Shown piece after piece: positions 1 to 8,582 of a DNA stretch of 64,000 nucleotides. Under the pieces are notes generated by a model, which did not search any database, was not told the DNA's origin, and worked only from the letters and a program-made list of their open reading frames with translations. Position numbers and translations under genes: made by a program. The first letter of the stretch is position 1, and each line of letters opens with the position of its first letter. This DNA comes from Pontibacter populi (GTDB lineage: Bacteria > Bacteroidota > Bacteroidia > Cytophagales > Hymenobacteraceae): the NCBI RefSeq assembly GCF_019336435.1, contig NZ_JAHWXQ010000002.1:682001-746000 (forward strand), in the 5' to 3' direction.

Positions 1-114
1 TTCTTTATCAGCTTCCTGACAAAGTACGGCTTTAAAATGTTTGGCTATTACCGTATAGCTTTAGGTGTGGTACTGCTGGCGCTCCTGGCATTGGGTGTTG
101 ATTTAAGAGTTTAA
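1..114 (+). CDS. uppP: Undecaprenyl-diphosphatase, C-terminal fragment
   Basis: The last 37 codons of a gene entering from the left edge. The peptide contains a [16 protein letters not shown] segment, which matches the final membrane helix of UppP/BacA (consensus YRxxLG followed by a hydrophobic run). The enzyme dephosphorylates undecaprenyl diphosphate to recycle the lipid carrier for peptidoglycan and other surface polymers, in the inner membrane. The stop lies one base before the truB start, so the two are probably co-transcribed. Identification rests on this short tail and on the uppP-truB-ribF order, which is common in Bacteroidota. Confidence 0.75.
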   Translation, partial: FFISFLTKYGFKMFGYYRIALGVVLLALLALGVDLRV

Positions 115-115
115 A

Positions 116-811
116 ATGGCCTATAACTTTGAAGCAGGTGAAGTACTGCTTATAGATAAACCGCTTACCTGGACATCGTTTGATGTTGTAAAGAAGGTGC
201 GCAATACATTAAGGATAAAGAAGATCGGCCATGCCGGCACGTTAGATCCCTTGGCTTCCGGGTTGCTTATCCTTTGCACCGGCAAATTCACCAAAAGCAT
301 CGATCAGATACAGGCGCAGGAAAAGGAATATACCGGCACTATCATTTTAGGGCAGTATACCCCCTCTTATGACAAGGAAACCGAAGTTACCGAAACCAAA
401 GACATCAGCCACCTTACTCCTGAAACTATAAAAGCCGCTGCTGAAAGTTTTGTCGGAACTATAGAACAGGTGCCTCCTATCTACTCGGCGGTAATGGTAG
501 ATGGTAAACGCGCTTATGACCTGGCCCGCCGTGGCAAAGCCGCCGAACTAAAGCCCCGCACTATAACTATAAAAGCGTTTGATATTACCAATATTGAAGG
601 CGAAGTGGTGAGCTTTAGAGTAGTATGTACTAAAGGCACCTATATCCGTAGCCTGGCACATGATCTGGGTGTGAAATTAGAAGTTGGCGGACATTTGGGC
701 TCTTTGGTTCGCACACGTATTGGTGACTATAAACTGGAAGATGCCTTAACTATAGAGGCTATTCAGGCGATAAGAAAAGCACAGCTGGAAGCGGATGGAA
801 GTAATACGTAA
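116..811 (+). CDS. truB: tRNA pseudouridine(55) synthase TruB
   Basis: 231 residues. TruB isomerises U55 in the T-arm of tRNAs to pseudouridine. The signature GHAGTLDPLASGLL is at residues 38-51, with catalytic Asp44. The N-terminal lead-in (LLIDKPLTWTSFDVV) and the later KGTYIRSLAHDLG segment are also typical. The length is short for the family, consistent with bacterial TruB lacking a PUA extension. The ATG lies one base after the uppP stop, and the 3' end overlaps ribF by 17 bases, indicating translational coupling. Confidence 0.97.
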   Translation: MAYNFEAGEVLLIDKPLTWTSFDVVKKVRNTLRIKKIGHAGTLDPLASGLLILCTGKFTKSIDQIQAQEKEYTGTIILGQYTPSYDKETEVTETKDISHLTPETIKAAAESFVGTIEQVPPIYSAVMVDGKRAYDLARRGKAAELKPRTITIKAFDITNIEGEVVSFRVVCTKGTYIRSLAHDLGVKLEVGGHLGSLVRTRIGDYKLEDALTIEAIQAIRKAQLEADGSNT

Positions 812-1724
812 CATAGCTGATTTTCCGCAACTAAGTTACCCGGTGGTTACCAGTGGCACCTTCGATGGCGTGCATGTTGGTCACCAGAAAATATTACAGC
901 GCGTCATAGAGCGTGCAAAGCAGAATAACGGGCAGAGCGTGGTGATTACCTACTGGCCACACCCGCGCCTGGTCCTCTTTCCCGAAGACAATGACCTGAA
1001 ATTACTCTCCACTATCGAGGAGCGCATAGAGCAACTCCGTAGTTATGGCATCGATTACCTACTGCTCATCCCTTTCACTAAAGAATTCTCCCGCACCAGT
1101 TCCCGCAGCTTTATTAAGGACATACTGGTAAAAGCACTGCATACCAAAGTACTGGTTATCGGCTACGACCACCGTTTCGGGAAGAACCGCGAAGGCAGCT
1201 TCGAACACCTGATGGCACACAGCAGCAAGTATGGTTTTGAGGTAGAAGAAATTCCGCGGGAAGATGTAGAAGACGTTGGCGTAAGCTCCACCAAAATAAG
1301 AAAAGCCCTCGAAAGCGGCGACCTGGAAACCGCTACCAGTTACCTGGGCAGATATTATACTTTAACCTCAACTATAGTTGAAGGCAATAAACTTGGCAGA
1401 ACAATTGGCTACCCAACAGCAAATCTGGCTTTGCCCGGTCCCAATAAGCTGATACCAGCCAATGGCGTGTATGCTGTATGGGCTACAATAGCTGGTGAAC
1501 GCCACCCCGGCATGATGAATATTGGTATGCGCCCAACAGTAGATGGTACTCACCTGACCCTGGAAGTAAACCTTCTGAACTTTAACCGCGATATTTACGG
1601 GCAAACTGTAACCGTAGCCTTTGTAGCTCATCTCCGTCACGAAGAGAAATTCAATGGTCTCGACGCGTTGAAGGCACAGTTAGCGAAGGATAAGGAAGCT
1701 ACTGCGAGAGTGCTGGGACTATAG
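795..1724 (+). CDS. ribF: Bifunctional riboflavin kinase / FAD synthetase
   Basis: 309 residues, usual length for RibF. It converts riboflavin to FMN and then FAD in the cytoplasm. The N-terminal nucleotidyltransferase domain carries SGTFDGVHVGH (residues 20-30) and SSTKIRKAL. The C-terminal flavokinase domain carries GRTIGYPTAN at residues 201-210. It overlaps truB by 17 bases, a pairing seen widely in bacteria. A complete AACTATAGTT palindrome (1370-1379) lies inside the gene, read as Ser-Thr-Ile-Val. Confidence 0.97.
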   Translation: MEVIRNIADFPQLSYPVVTSGTFDGVHVGHQKILQRVIERAKQNNGQSVVITYWPHPRLVLFPEDNDLKLLSTIEERIEQLRSYGIDYLLLIPFTKEFSRTSSRSFIKDILVKALHTKVLVIGYDHRFGKNREGSFEHLMAHSSKYGFEVEEIPREDVEDVGVSSTKIRKALESGDLETATSYLGRYYTLTSTIVEGNKLGRTIGYPTANLALPGPNKLIPANGVYAVWATIAGERHPGMMNIGMRPTVDGTHLTLEVNLLNFNRDIYGQTVTVAFVAHLRHEEKFNGLDALKAQLAKDKEATARVLGL

Positions 1725-2230
1725 TTCAACTCATCATATCCATTCCTTCTGTGCCAAAGAAGGGGCTTTGTCTGAATCAGGATCTACAGGATTAAAGGAC
1801 TCTCAGGAGTGGGCTTTTGCTTTGGTTATAGTTGGCGTTCTATAGTTTAGCTCCCCCGCTGGCGCGGGTTTTCAACCCGTGCCTTATTATGGTGTTGAGT
1901 TTGTAACTCAACTGGCCCGGTAGGGACAGGTTTAGCAGTAGCGTTGGCTATTGTGCTATAGTTACTGTGGTCCAACCACCCCTGTAGTCCCCTCCTTGTC
2001 TAAGGCGGGGAGCTTTTACGGCTATAGTTTAGGTTATAGTTCTATAGTTACAGTGTTAACCCACCCCTACCCCTCCCAAGAGGGGAATTTCGGCTATTGC
2101 TATAGTTGGCACCTATTGTTCTATAGTTCCAGTCTACGAGCAGGACAGGTTTACCTGTCTCCACGAAACCATAGCCACGATAAAATCTCGAAGCGAGCAG
2201 GTTCAAACTATAGATGCTGGTAACTATTGA

Positions 2231-2514
2231 AAGATCTCAGTCTTTGGGTTGAGCGCCTTGTAGATTTCTGGTACCGAAGGTATTGTGAGGAACGAGCAAA
2301 AGAAATGTACACCGCGCGATGCCCGAAGACGGGGCCTCCCGGCCGTGAGGGCACCAAAACCAACTATAAAACTGTAGGCAAGTTGAGCTCCCAGGATTGA
2401 AAGTAGCTATGGAAGAAAAGGCTTGGTTCCAGTTGTAGTGTGATTAACTATATAACTGTACCTTCTCTAACTTTAAGCTGAGATAGATTTCTCATGATGT
2501 TCGAAATGACAAAA
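2231..2514 (+). repeat. Conserved core of composite repeat, copy 1
   Basis: Begins GATCTCAGTCTTTGGGTTGA and ends near TTCGAAATGACAA, as do the cores at 37575-37834 and 51097-51404. The most conserved part (2315-2352) contains GCCCGAAGACGGGGC, which can form a CCCG-AAGA-CGGG hairpin, then GGCCTCCCGGCC, a second hairpin. A possible closing stem pairs GGTACC upstream with GGCACC downstream, with one mismatch in this copy. It may be a non-coding RNA or a non-autonomous mobile element; the sequence alone does not decide. Confidence 0.6.
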
Positions 2515-2718
2515 GAACTATAACCTAGACGCTATCTAGAGCTGCATACTGCTAGTTCAAACCCTATTTACAACCCTGATTCAGCTAAACTCTGCAGTTC
2601 ACCCCATTCAAAATCCATTTCACCTTAAAAACAAAGACTGAATTTTCATATGGCTTTTATTATATATAACTTACCTACGTATACAACCAAATTCGAAAAC
2701 TGCGTTTCGGGTAAACTA

Positions 2719-2726
2719 TAGATTTG
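2719..2726 (+). promoter_or_regulatory. Candidate -7 box (TAnnTTTG) for the CoA transferase operon
   Basis: TAGATTTG matches the Bacteroidota -7 consensus and lies 27 bases before the ATG at 2754. No clear -33 TTTG was found about 20 bases upstream, so support is partial. Confidence 0.4.
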
Positions 2727-2753
2727 CCGGAAACCTCAGCACTTTAAATAACT

Positions 2754-3452
2754 ATGATCAATAAAACTGTTAAAAACGTCCAGGAAGCATTACAGGGTGT
2801 TCAGGATGGCATGACACTAATGCTTGGTGGCTTCGGTTTGTGCGGTATCCCTGAAAACTGCATACAGGAACTGCTGCGCATTGGCGTAAAGGACCTTACC
2901 TGCATCTCGAACAATGCCGGTGTTGATGATTTTGGAATTGGCCTGCTTTTGCAAAAGCGCCAGGTGAAGAAAATGATCGCCAGCTATGTTGGCGAAAATG
3001 CCGAGTTTGAGCGCCAGTTACTTTCCGGTGAACTGGAGGTAGAGCTGAATCCGCAGGGAACCCTGGCAGAGCGTATTCGTGCCGGCGGGGCTGGTATACC
3101 TGCCTTTTTTACGCCGGCTGGCTACGGAACTGAAGTAGGAGAAGGCAAAGAAAGCCGCGAATTTAACGGCAAGATGTACTTAATGGAAAGCTGGCTGAAA
3201 GCGGACTTCTCGTTTGTAAAAGCCTGGAAAGGCGACACAGCCGGAAACCTGATCTATAAAGGTACTGCCCGCAACTTTAACCCGATGATGGCCACAGCTG
3301 GAAAGATAACTGTTGCCGAAGTGGAAGAACTGGTACCTGCCGGCGAACTCGACCCGAACATGATCCATACACCGGGCATATTTGTGCAGCGCATTTTCCA
3401 GGGCGAGAAGTACGAGAAACGTATCGAACAGAGAACGGTTAGACAGGCTTAA
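2754..3452 (+). CDS. scoA: 3-oxoacid CoA-transferase subunit A
   Basis: 232 residues. With the next gene it forms a heteromeric family I CoA transferase, which moves CoA between acyl donors such as succinyl-CoA and acetoacetate. The CoA-binding signature [12 protein letters not shown] starts at residue 25, and the Gly-rich [17 protein letters not shown] segment is typical of the alpha subunit. Subunit B starts 12 bases after its stop. The substrate (succinyl-CoA:acetoacetate versus acetate or butyrate) cannot be settled from sequence alone. Confidence 0.9.
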   Translation: MINKTVKNVQEALQGVQDGMTLMLGGFGLCGIPENCIQELLRIGVKDLTCISNNAGVDDFGIGLLLQKRQVKKMIASYVGENAEFERQLLSGELEVELNPQGTLAERIRAGGAGIPAFFTPAGYGTEVGEGKESREFNGKMYLMESWLKADFSFVKAWKGDTAGNLIYKGTARNFNPMMATAGKITVAEVEELVPAGELDPNMIHTPGIFVQRIFQGEKYEKRIEQRTVRQA

Positions 3453-3464
3453 ATCAAGATTAAA

Positions 3465-4121
3465 ATGGCTTTAGATAAAAATCAGATAGCGAAACGTATC
3501 GCACAGGAAGTTAAGAACGGGATGTATGTAAACCTGGGTATCGGTATTCCGACACTGGTGGCAAACTATATTCCGCATGGCATAGAAGTGGTGTTGCAGT
3601 CAGAGAACGGGTTACTGGGCATGGGCCCCTTCCCTACCGAAGATAAAGTAGATGCCGACCTGATCAATGCCGGAAAGCAAACTATAACTACGCTGCCGGG
3701 CTCATCTATTTTCAGCTCATCAGATAGCTTTGGAATGATACGTGGGGAGCACGTTGACTTAACTATTCTGGGTGCGATGGAGGTTTCTGAAGAAGGCGAC
3801 ATTGCCAACTGGAAAATTCCAGGAAAAATGGTAAAAGGCATGGGCGGCGCCATGGACTTAGTGGCATCAGCTAAAAATATTATAGTTGCTATGCAGCACA
3901 CTGCCCGCGACGGATCATCAAAACTTTTAAAAGAATGTACTTTGCCTATTACTGGCCTGAAGTGCGTGAAGAAAATAGTAACTGACCTTGCCGTACTGGA
4001 AGTTACTGACAAAGGATTTAAGCTGCTGGAAAGAGCGCCCGGCGTAACCGTAGAAGACATTCAGAAAGCAACTGAAGGCACACTTATAGTAGAGGGCGAT
4101 ATCCCGGAAGTACAACTATAG
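3465..4121 (+). CDS. scoB: 3-oxoacid CoA-transferase subunit B
   Basis: 218 residues. The catalytic subunit carries the SENGLLGMGP motif with the acyl-accepting Glu47. The N-terminal GMYVNLGIGIPTLVANY segment is the usual nucleotide/CoA loop. It is in an operon with subunit A and is followed 22 bases later by a strong terminator, so the operon has two genes. Confidence 0.92.
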   Translation: MALDKNQIAKRIAQEVKNGMYVNLGIGIPTLVANYIPHGIEVVLQSENGLLGMGPFPTEDKVDADLINAGKQTITTLPGSSIFSSSDSFGMIRGEHVDLTILGAMEVSEEGDIANWKIPGKMVKGMGGAMDLVASAKNIIVAMQHTARDGSSKLLKECTLPITGLKCVKKIVTDLAVLEVTDKGFKLLERAPGVTVEDIQKATEGTLIVEGDIPEVQL

Positions 4122-4142
4122 CATTGCAAGCAATTATAGTTT

Positions 4143-4180
4143 AAGAAAGCGCGGCTTCGATAGCTGCGCTTTCTTTTTTA
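4143..4180 (+). terminator. Rho-independent terminator after the CoA transferase operon
   Basis: AGAAAGCGC (4144-4152) pairs with GCGCTTTCT (4166-4174) and is followed by a T run. Confidence 0.85.
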
Positions 4181-4282
4181 TATTTGGCAATACACGTGCA
4201 TTTATTCAGGATTACCTGCCTATGTATCGAAATTATAGTGCGTGCACGTATACCTGTAGCATAAAAGAGACAAAATTTACCC

Positions 4283-5842
4283 ATGAGCGATAAGAACGAA
4301 GAAAGTACTGAACATACAGAACACAAATTATTACTACGCCAGCTCGAGCTTAAAGACTACAAGGAAGTAAAAGAGATAATGGAGACGGTTTACCGTAACA
4401 TTGATGGCGCCTGGACCAGGAAAGAATTTTCTAACCTGCTTAAGAAGTTTCCGGAAGGCCAGATCTGTATTGAGGACAAAGGCAGAGTGGTAGCCGGCGC
4501 ACTCAGCCTTATAGTTGATTATGCCCAATATGGCGACAAGCATACCTATGAACAAATTGTAGATCGTGGCACATTTAAGTCGCACGATCCGGAAGGCGAC
4601 ACCCTGTATGGTATTGACGTATTTGTTGACCCTGAATACCGTAACCTGCGTTTAGGCCGTCGTCTTTACGATGCCCGCAAAGAGATGTGTGAGAACCTGA
4701 ACCTGCGCGGCATTATTGCCGGCGGCCGCATACCAGGTTATAAAGATTACGCAAACAAGCTTACGCCCGCCAAGTACATCGAGATGGTGCGTAACAAAGA
4801 GCTTTCAGATCCGGTTCTTTCGTTCCAGCTGAGCAACGAGTTCCATGTGCGTAAAATCATGAAAAACTACCTGCCTGATGATACTGATTCGCGTGCGTAC
4901 GCTACATTGCTGGAGTGGGTAAACGTATACTTCGAAGAGAAGGAGAAACTGATAGGCGGTACAAAATCTATAGTTCGGATTGGCATTGTACAATGGCAGA
5001 TGCGATCCGTAAAATCACTGGATGACATGATGCAGCAGATCGAGTTCTTCGTGGACACGGTGAGTTCGTACAAGTCTGATATTGTGGTGTTCCCGGAGTT
5101 CTTCAACGCACCGCTAATGGCCCTTACTAAAGAAGATTCTCCATCGGAAGCGATCCGTAGTATGGCCGAATACACTGATGAGATCCGGGAGCGCATGATA
5201 CACCTGGCACTGTCGTACAACATCAATATTATTGCCGGTAGTATGCCCGAGTACTACGATAACAAACTATACAATGTGAGTTATTTATGCCGCCGCGATG
5301 GTACCTACGATAAGCAGTATAAGCTGCACGTAACGCCCGATGAGTCGCATTACTGGGGTATGCGCGGTGGCCACAAACTCAAGATCTTTGATACAGATAT
5401 TGGCAAGATCGGCATTTTGATCTGTTACGACGTTGAGTTCCCGGAACTGGCCCGAATGCTCTCCGACATGGACATGAAAATCCTGTTCGTTCCTTTCTGG
5501 ACAGATACCAAGAATGCTTACCTGCGGGTGCGCCTCTGCTCGCAGGCGCGCGCTATTGAGAACGAATGTTATGTGGCTATAACCGGCAGCGTGGGTAACT
5601 TACCGAAAGTAGAGAATATGGACATCCAGTACTCGCAATCAGCGGTCTTCTCCCCTTCCGACTTTGCTTTTCCGCATGATGCCGTAATTGCCGAAGCAAC
5701 CCCCAATACAGAGATGACACTGATTGCCGACCTGGACCTGAACCTGCTGAAAGATTTGAATACTGCAGGCAGTGTTCGTAACCTGAAGGACCGTAGGAAA
5801 GACCTTTATAACCTGAGTTGGGTTACGCGAAAGGAGGATTAG
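4283..5842 (+). CDS. GNAT acetyltransferase / carbon-nitrogen hydrolase fusion
   Basis: 519 residues. Residues about 15-200 form a GNAT N-acetyltransferase domain with the acetyl-CoA loop region DPEYRNLRLGRRLYDAR. Residues about 230-500 form a nitrilase-superfamily domain with the complete Glu-Lys-Cys triad: Glu272 (VFPEFF), Lys347 (YKLHV) and Cys381 (LICYDVEFPE). The fusion is a recognised bacterial architecture, and its amide substrate is not known to me. The gene stands alone between two terminators. The two activities may act on one metabolite in sequence (deacylation and reacylation), but that is inference. Confidence 0.9.
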   Translation: MSDKNEESTEHTEHKLLLRQLELKDYKEVKEIMETVYRNIDGAWTRKEFSNLLKKFPEGQICIEDKGRVVAGALSLIVDYAQYGDKHTYEQIVDRGTFKSHDPEGDTLYGIDVFVDPEYRNLRLGRRLYDARKEMCENLNLRGIIAGGRIPGYKDYANKLTPAKYIEMVRNKELSDPVLSFQLSNEFHVRKIMKNYLPDDTDSRAYATLLEWVNVYFEEKEKLIGGTKSIVRIGIVQWQMRSVKSLDDMMQQIEFFVDTVSSYKSDIVVFPEFFNAPLMALTKEDSPSEAIRSMAEYTDEIRERMIHLALSYNINIIAGSMPEYYDNKLYNVSYLCRRDGTYDKQYKLHVTPDESHYWGMRGGHKLKIFDTDIGKIGILICYDVEFPELARMLSDMDMKILFVPFWTDTKNAYLRVRLCSQARAIENECYVAITGSVGNLPKVENMDIQYSQSAVFSPSDFAFPHDAVIAEATPNTEMTLIADLDLNLLKDLNTAGSVRNLKDRRKDLYNLSWVTRKED

Positions 5843-5860
5843 GAACAATAGTTAATAAAC

Positions 5861-5897
5861 AAAAAGGCTTCTCCCAATATAGGAGAAGCCTTTTTAA
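5861..5897. terminator. Bidirectional terminator between convergent genes
   Basis: AAAAAGGCTTCTCC and GGAGAAGCCTTTTT form a long stem with A/T runs on both sides. It serves the GNAT-nitrilase gene (+) and the Wzz-like gene (-). Confidence 0.88.
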
Positions 5898-5913
5898 ATA
5901 CTTTTTATTAGAA

Positions 5914-6819
5914 CTAAACTTTGATCTTTTTCTTTGAATCAAACATCTGTGCAACGATGAGCGCAATAATAAAGCCTGCTAAAGCACCTGCAGCTAAAAA
6001 AATTGGCAGAATAGGCCAGGCTGGCTTCGACTGTGGTGCAAAACCGACTACTACTTGAACGTTTTCAAGCCTTTCAAGCTCACTTTCTAGATGCGCCTGC
6101 TGCTGATACATATTTACACTTTCCTTGTATAAGTTAGTCGGGTCCAATGGTTCACCATAAACAAACCCATTTGCCGGACCACGTAGGTTTGCAACAGCAA
6201 TCTTTACGCTATCTATAGACGCAATATCTTGCTTATATTTACCAATCAGTCCTTCTAATTCGCGTTGCCTGATTCGCTTTTGTTTTGAGAAATACCGGTT
6301 ACTCTCCAGATATTCTGTTATGGATTCCTCCATATCATCAAAGAGTCCTTTATTATAAAGCATTAACTCTATCCTGAAGGGAGAACCAGTTAATACACTA
6401 TCCTCGGAAATACGTGCCTCATCTAAATTAGAAAAGCTCATTTTCTTAATTTGCTGGGCCTCTTCAATAGGAATTTTTAAACGCTCTGACAGGGCTTCAT
6501 AGTTATCATCCTTCACCAATAAAGATATCTTGTTCAAATGGTCTTCAACAAACTGGTTCCTGAAATCAGCAAGCACTAATGTCATTGAGGAAGTATAGTA
6601 AGGCTTTGTATTCTCAAATGCAAAATAGCCTACCAATACGCCCATTAAGGAAATCAACGAAATTAACTTTGTATTCCTAAAAATAAAAAGTTTAAAGTTA
6701 ACTAGCCCTCTCCCAATATAAGTGAAGAGTCTATTGATTTTATTAATAATATATGACAGATCTATTTCATCTTTCTCCATCATAATTCTTTTTATGTCTT
6801 GATCCTCTTTTGTTTCCAT
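5914..6819 (-). CDS. Wzz-like polysaccharide chain-length/co-polymerase protein
   Basis: 301 residues. One membrane helix lies near residues 48-68 (LISLISLMGVLVGYFAF) and another near 270-290 (Pro-rich PAWPILP followed by a Gly/Ala/Ile run), enclosing a mostly helical periplasmic domain. This is the topology of Wzz/PCP proteins that control polymer length in Wzy-dependent export. No C-terminal tyrosine kinase domain is present. It is divergent from the polysaccharide gene cluster that starts with the flippase, which supports the role. Confidence 0.7.
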   Translation of the reverse strand: METKEDQDIKRIMMEKDEIDLSYIINKINRLFTYIGRGLVNFKLFIFRNTKLISLISLMGVLVGYFAFENTKPYYTSSMTLVLADFRNQFVEDHLNKISLLVKDDNYEALSERLKIPIEEAQQIKKMSFSNLDEARISEDSVLTGSPFRIELMLYNKGLFDDMEESITEYLESNRYFSKQKRIRQRELEGLIGKYKQDIASIDSVKIAVANLRGPANGFVYGEPLDPTNLYKESVNMYQQQAHLESELERLENVQVVVGFAPQSKPAWPILPIFLAAGALAGFIIALIVAQMFDSKKKIKV

Positions 6820-7218
6820 GAGCTTAGTAGTTCCGGCACAAAACTAAAAGGAAAATATGGCATTAATAAAAGCGCAGCAACTTTTATTTAAAAAACTAAC
6901 AGTAATTAACTTATTTATCAACTAAAGAACTTTTACCCCAACTAAAACATTCTAACTTAGAATATCTCTAATTCAGAATAAATGTTTTATTTTTGAGGTC
7001 CGGATTAGCATTAACTTTGATTCGGAACTTTGCAACTAAAATACACGCTATGTTGACGATCTTTACAAACTGTATACTTCCGACTTATGCACATCTACAA
7101 TAATTTTACTTTTGTTTAAATACAAAGTAAATAGTCTGAATATATCTCCTAATTATTTGCTGCCTGTATTGTAGTTCTTTACATTTTACAGGAGAAAGGA
7201 GTCTCTCTTATTAATTAC
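6820..7218. other. AT-rich divergent intergenic region of the polysaccharide locus
   Basis: About 400 bases between the Wzz-like gene (-) and the flippase (+), presumably holding promoters for both. TATTTTTG (6988-6995) and TACTTTTG (7107-7114) fit the Bacteroidota TAnnTTTG box on the plus strand. No open frame of note. Confidence 0.5.
7107..7114 (+). promoter_or_regulatory. Candidate -7 box for the polysaccharide operon
   Basis: TACTTTTG is a perfect TAnnTTTG match 104 bases before the flippase start. No convincing -33 element was found. A second perfect match lies at 6988-6995. Confidence 0.3.
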
Positions 7219-8577
7219 GTGAATAGTATAACAACCGGGCTTAAACAATTCTTCTCAGAAGGCCATGAGAGAACGTTGAAAGCAAAGAAGAATATTCTTG
7301 CCTCATTTATTATAAAGGGAGGTAGTGTTCTTACCAGCCTTGCCTTAGTATCAATAACTATAAACTATATTCCACCAGTTGAATATGGCATATGGCTCAC
7401 TCTCAGTTCTATTATAGTTTGGTTTAATTTTTTCGATATTGGGCTCGGAAATGGACTTAAGAATAAAATTGCAGAAGCACTAGCAAACAACGACAAACTA
7501 CTTGTAAGAATTTACATTAGCTCTACTTACTTGGTTTTAGGGTTTATAAGTATTTTGCTTTATGGCTTGTTTTTAATTTCTAACCAATTTATAAGCTGGG
7601 TAAAAGTAGTCAATACAAATCCTGTGTTGGAAAGTGAATTAAGCTTAGCGGCATTAATTTTATTTTCTGCCTTTACTATTCAGTTTGTATTGCAATTAGT
7701 AAATGTTGTTTGTGATGCAACTCAAAATTCAAAGCTTTCTGCTCTTAGTTTATTTTTTGGTAACCTCCTGAGCCTACTTTTAATATACCTTCTAACAAAA
7801 ACGACGAACGGATCTATAGTTTACCTTTGTTTTGCAATAAGCGTAAGTCCCTTAATTGTTTTTAGCGTTTTTTCCGTAATCCTCTATAGCACAAAGTTCC
7901 GCGACTTTCGCCCATCACTAAAGCTGGCTAAATTTTCTTACGCTAAAGACATTGCCCGTCTGGGGCTTAAATTCTTTTTTATACAGCTGGGGCTTATTCT
8001 CTTTTATAATGCCAACAATATAATTATAGCACAAACCAGCGGTCCTGAAGCTGTAACTCCATACAATATTGCGTTTAAGTATTTTGGTGTCATAACAATG
8101 CTTTCAGGAATTATTATGACGCCATTCTGGTCTGCTTTCACTGATGCTTATACAAGACAGGATTTTAAATGGATTAAGTCCACTGTTAAACGACTGGAAA
8201 AGATATGCCTTATTCTATTAGCGTTGTGCTTGCTTATGGTAGTTATGTCTTCATATGCTTACGAGTTATGGTTAGGCGATAAAGTCTTTGTACCCTTAAC
8301 TTTATCAGTGGTATTAGCATTTTACACCATAGTCAATTTGTATAGAACAATTTATTGTTTTTATTTAAATGGAATAGGTAAAATAGGCTTGCAATTATAT
8401 CTAGTAATTTCTGCAGGACTTCTAAACATTCCTATAGCTTTATATTTTGGATCTTTGTGGGGGGCAACAGGAGTTATTTTAGCAACTTCCATTTTATGTG
8501 TGATCTGCGGAATATTTGAAAAAATTCAATACCATAAGCTGGTTAATGGGACTGCTTCCGGTATCTGGAATAGGTAG
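7219..8577 (+). CDS. Wzx-like polysaccharide flippase
   Basis: 452 residues, strongly hydrophobic, with about 12 predicted membrane helices. It resembles the MOP superfamily flippases that turn lipid-linked repeat units across the inner membrane. The N-terminal IIKGGSVLTSLALVSITINYIPPVEYGIW is typical of Wzx. The start is a GTG preceded by AGGAGAAAGGAG (7190-7201), a clear purine-rich ribosome site. It is the first gene of a plus-strand cluster, with 5 bases to the next gene. Confidence 0.85.
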   Translation: MNSITTGLKQFFSEGHERTLKAKKNILASFIIKGGSVLTSLALVSITINYIPPVEYGIWLTLSSIIVWFNFFDIGLGNGLKNKIAEALANNDKLLVRIYISSTYLVLGFISILLYGLFLISNQFISWVKVVNTNPVLESELSLAALILFSAFTIQFVLQLVNVVCDATQNSKLSALSLFFGNLLSLLLIYLLTKTTNGSIVYLCFAISVSPLIVFSVFSVILYSTKFRDFRPSLKLAKFSYAKDIARLGLKFFFIQLGLILFYNANNIIIAQTSGPEAVTPYNIAFKYFGVITMLSGIIMTPFWSAFTDAYTRQDFKWIKSTVKRLEKICLILLALCLLMVVMSSYAYELWLGDKVFVPLTLSVVLAFYTIVNLYRTIYCFYLNGIGKIGLQLYLVISAGLLNIPIALYFGSLWGATGVILATSILCVICGIFEKIQYHKLVNGTASGIWNR

Positions 8578-8582
8578 TTAAT

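Larger units (their letters stand above)
1725..2753. repeat. Intergenic repeat island, copy 1
   Basis: About 1 kb with no credible gene. It is a mosaic of short inverted-repeat modules also found at 37.3-37.9 and 50.5-51.4 kb. They include a fragment of a 'tcaggattttcaggattaaagga' type repeat (1769-1807), CGGGTT/AACCCG and GTTGAGTT/AACTCAAC hairpins (1863-1912), a CCCCTCCC/GAGGGGAA hairpin (2058-2090), a GGACAGGT/ACCTGTCT inverted repeat (2143-2160) and a longer conserved core (2231-2514). Many CTATAGTT half-motifs are interspersed. An open frame at 1951-2223 consists of repeat sequence and is not considered a gene. Confidence 0.85.

Noticed and set aside
1951..2223. 90-codon open frame in the first repeat island
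   Set aside because: It consists of hairpin modules repeated at other loci, has low-complexity composition and no counterpart frame in the other copies.
6820..7218. Small gene in the divergent spacer of the polysaccharide locus
   Set aside because: No frame of useful length with a start codon; the sequence is AT-rich and promoter-like.
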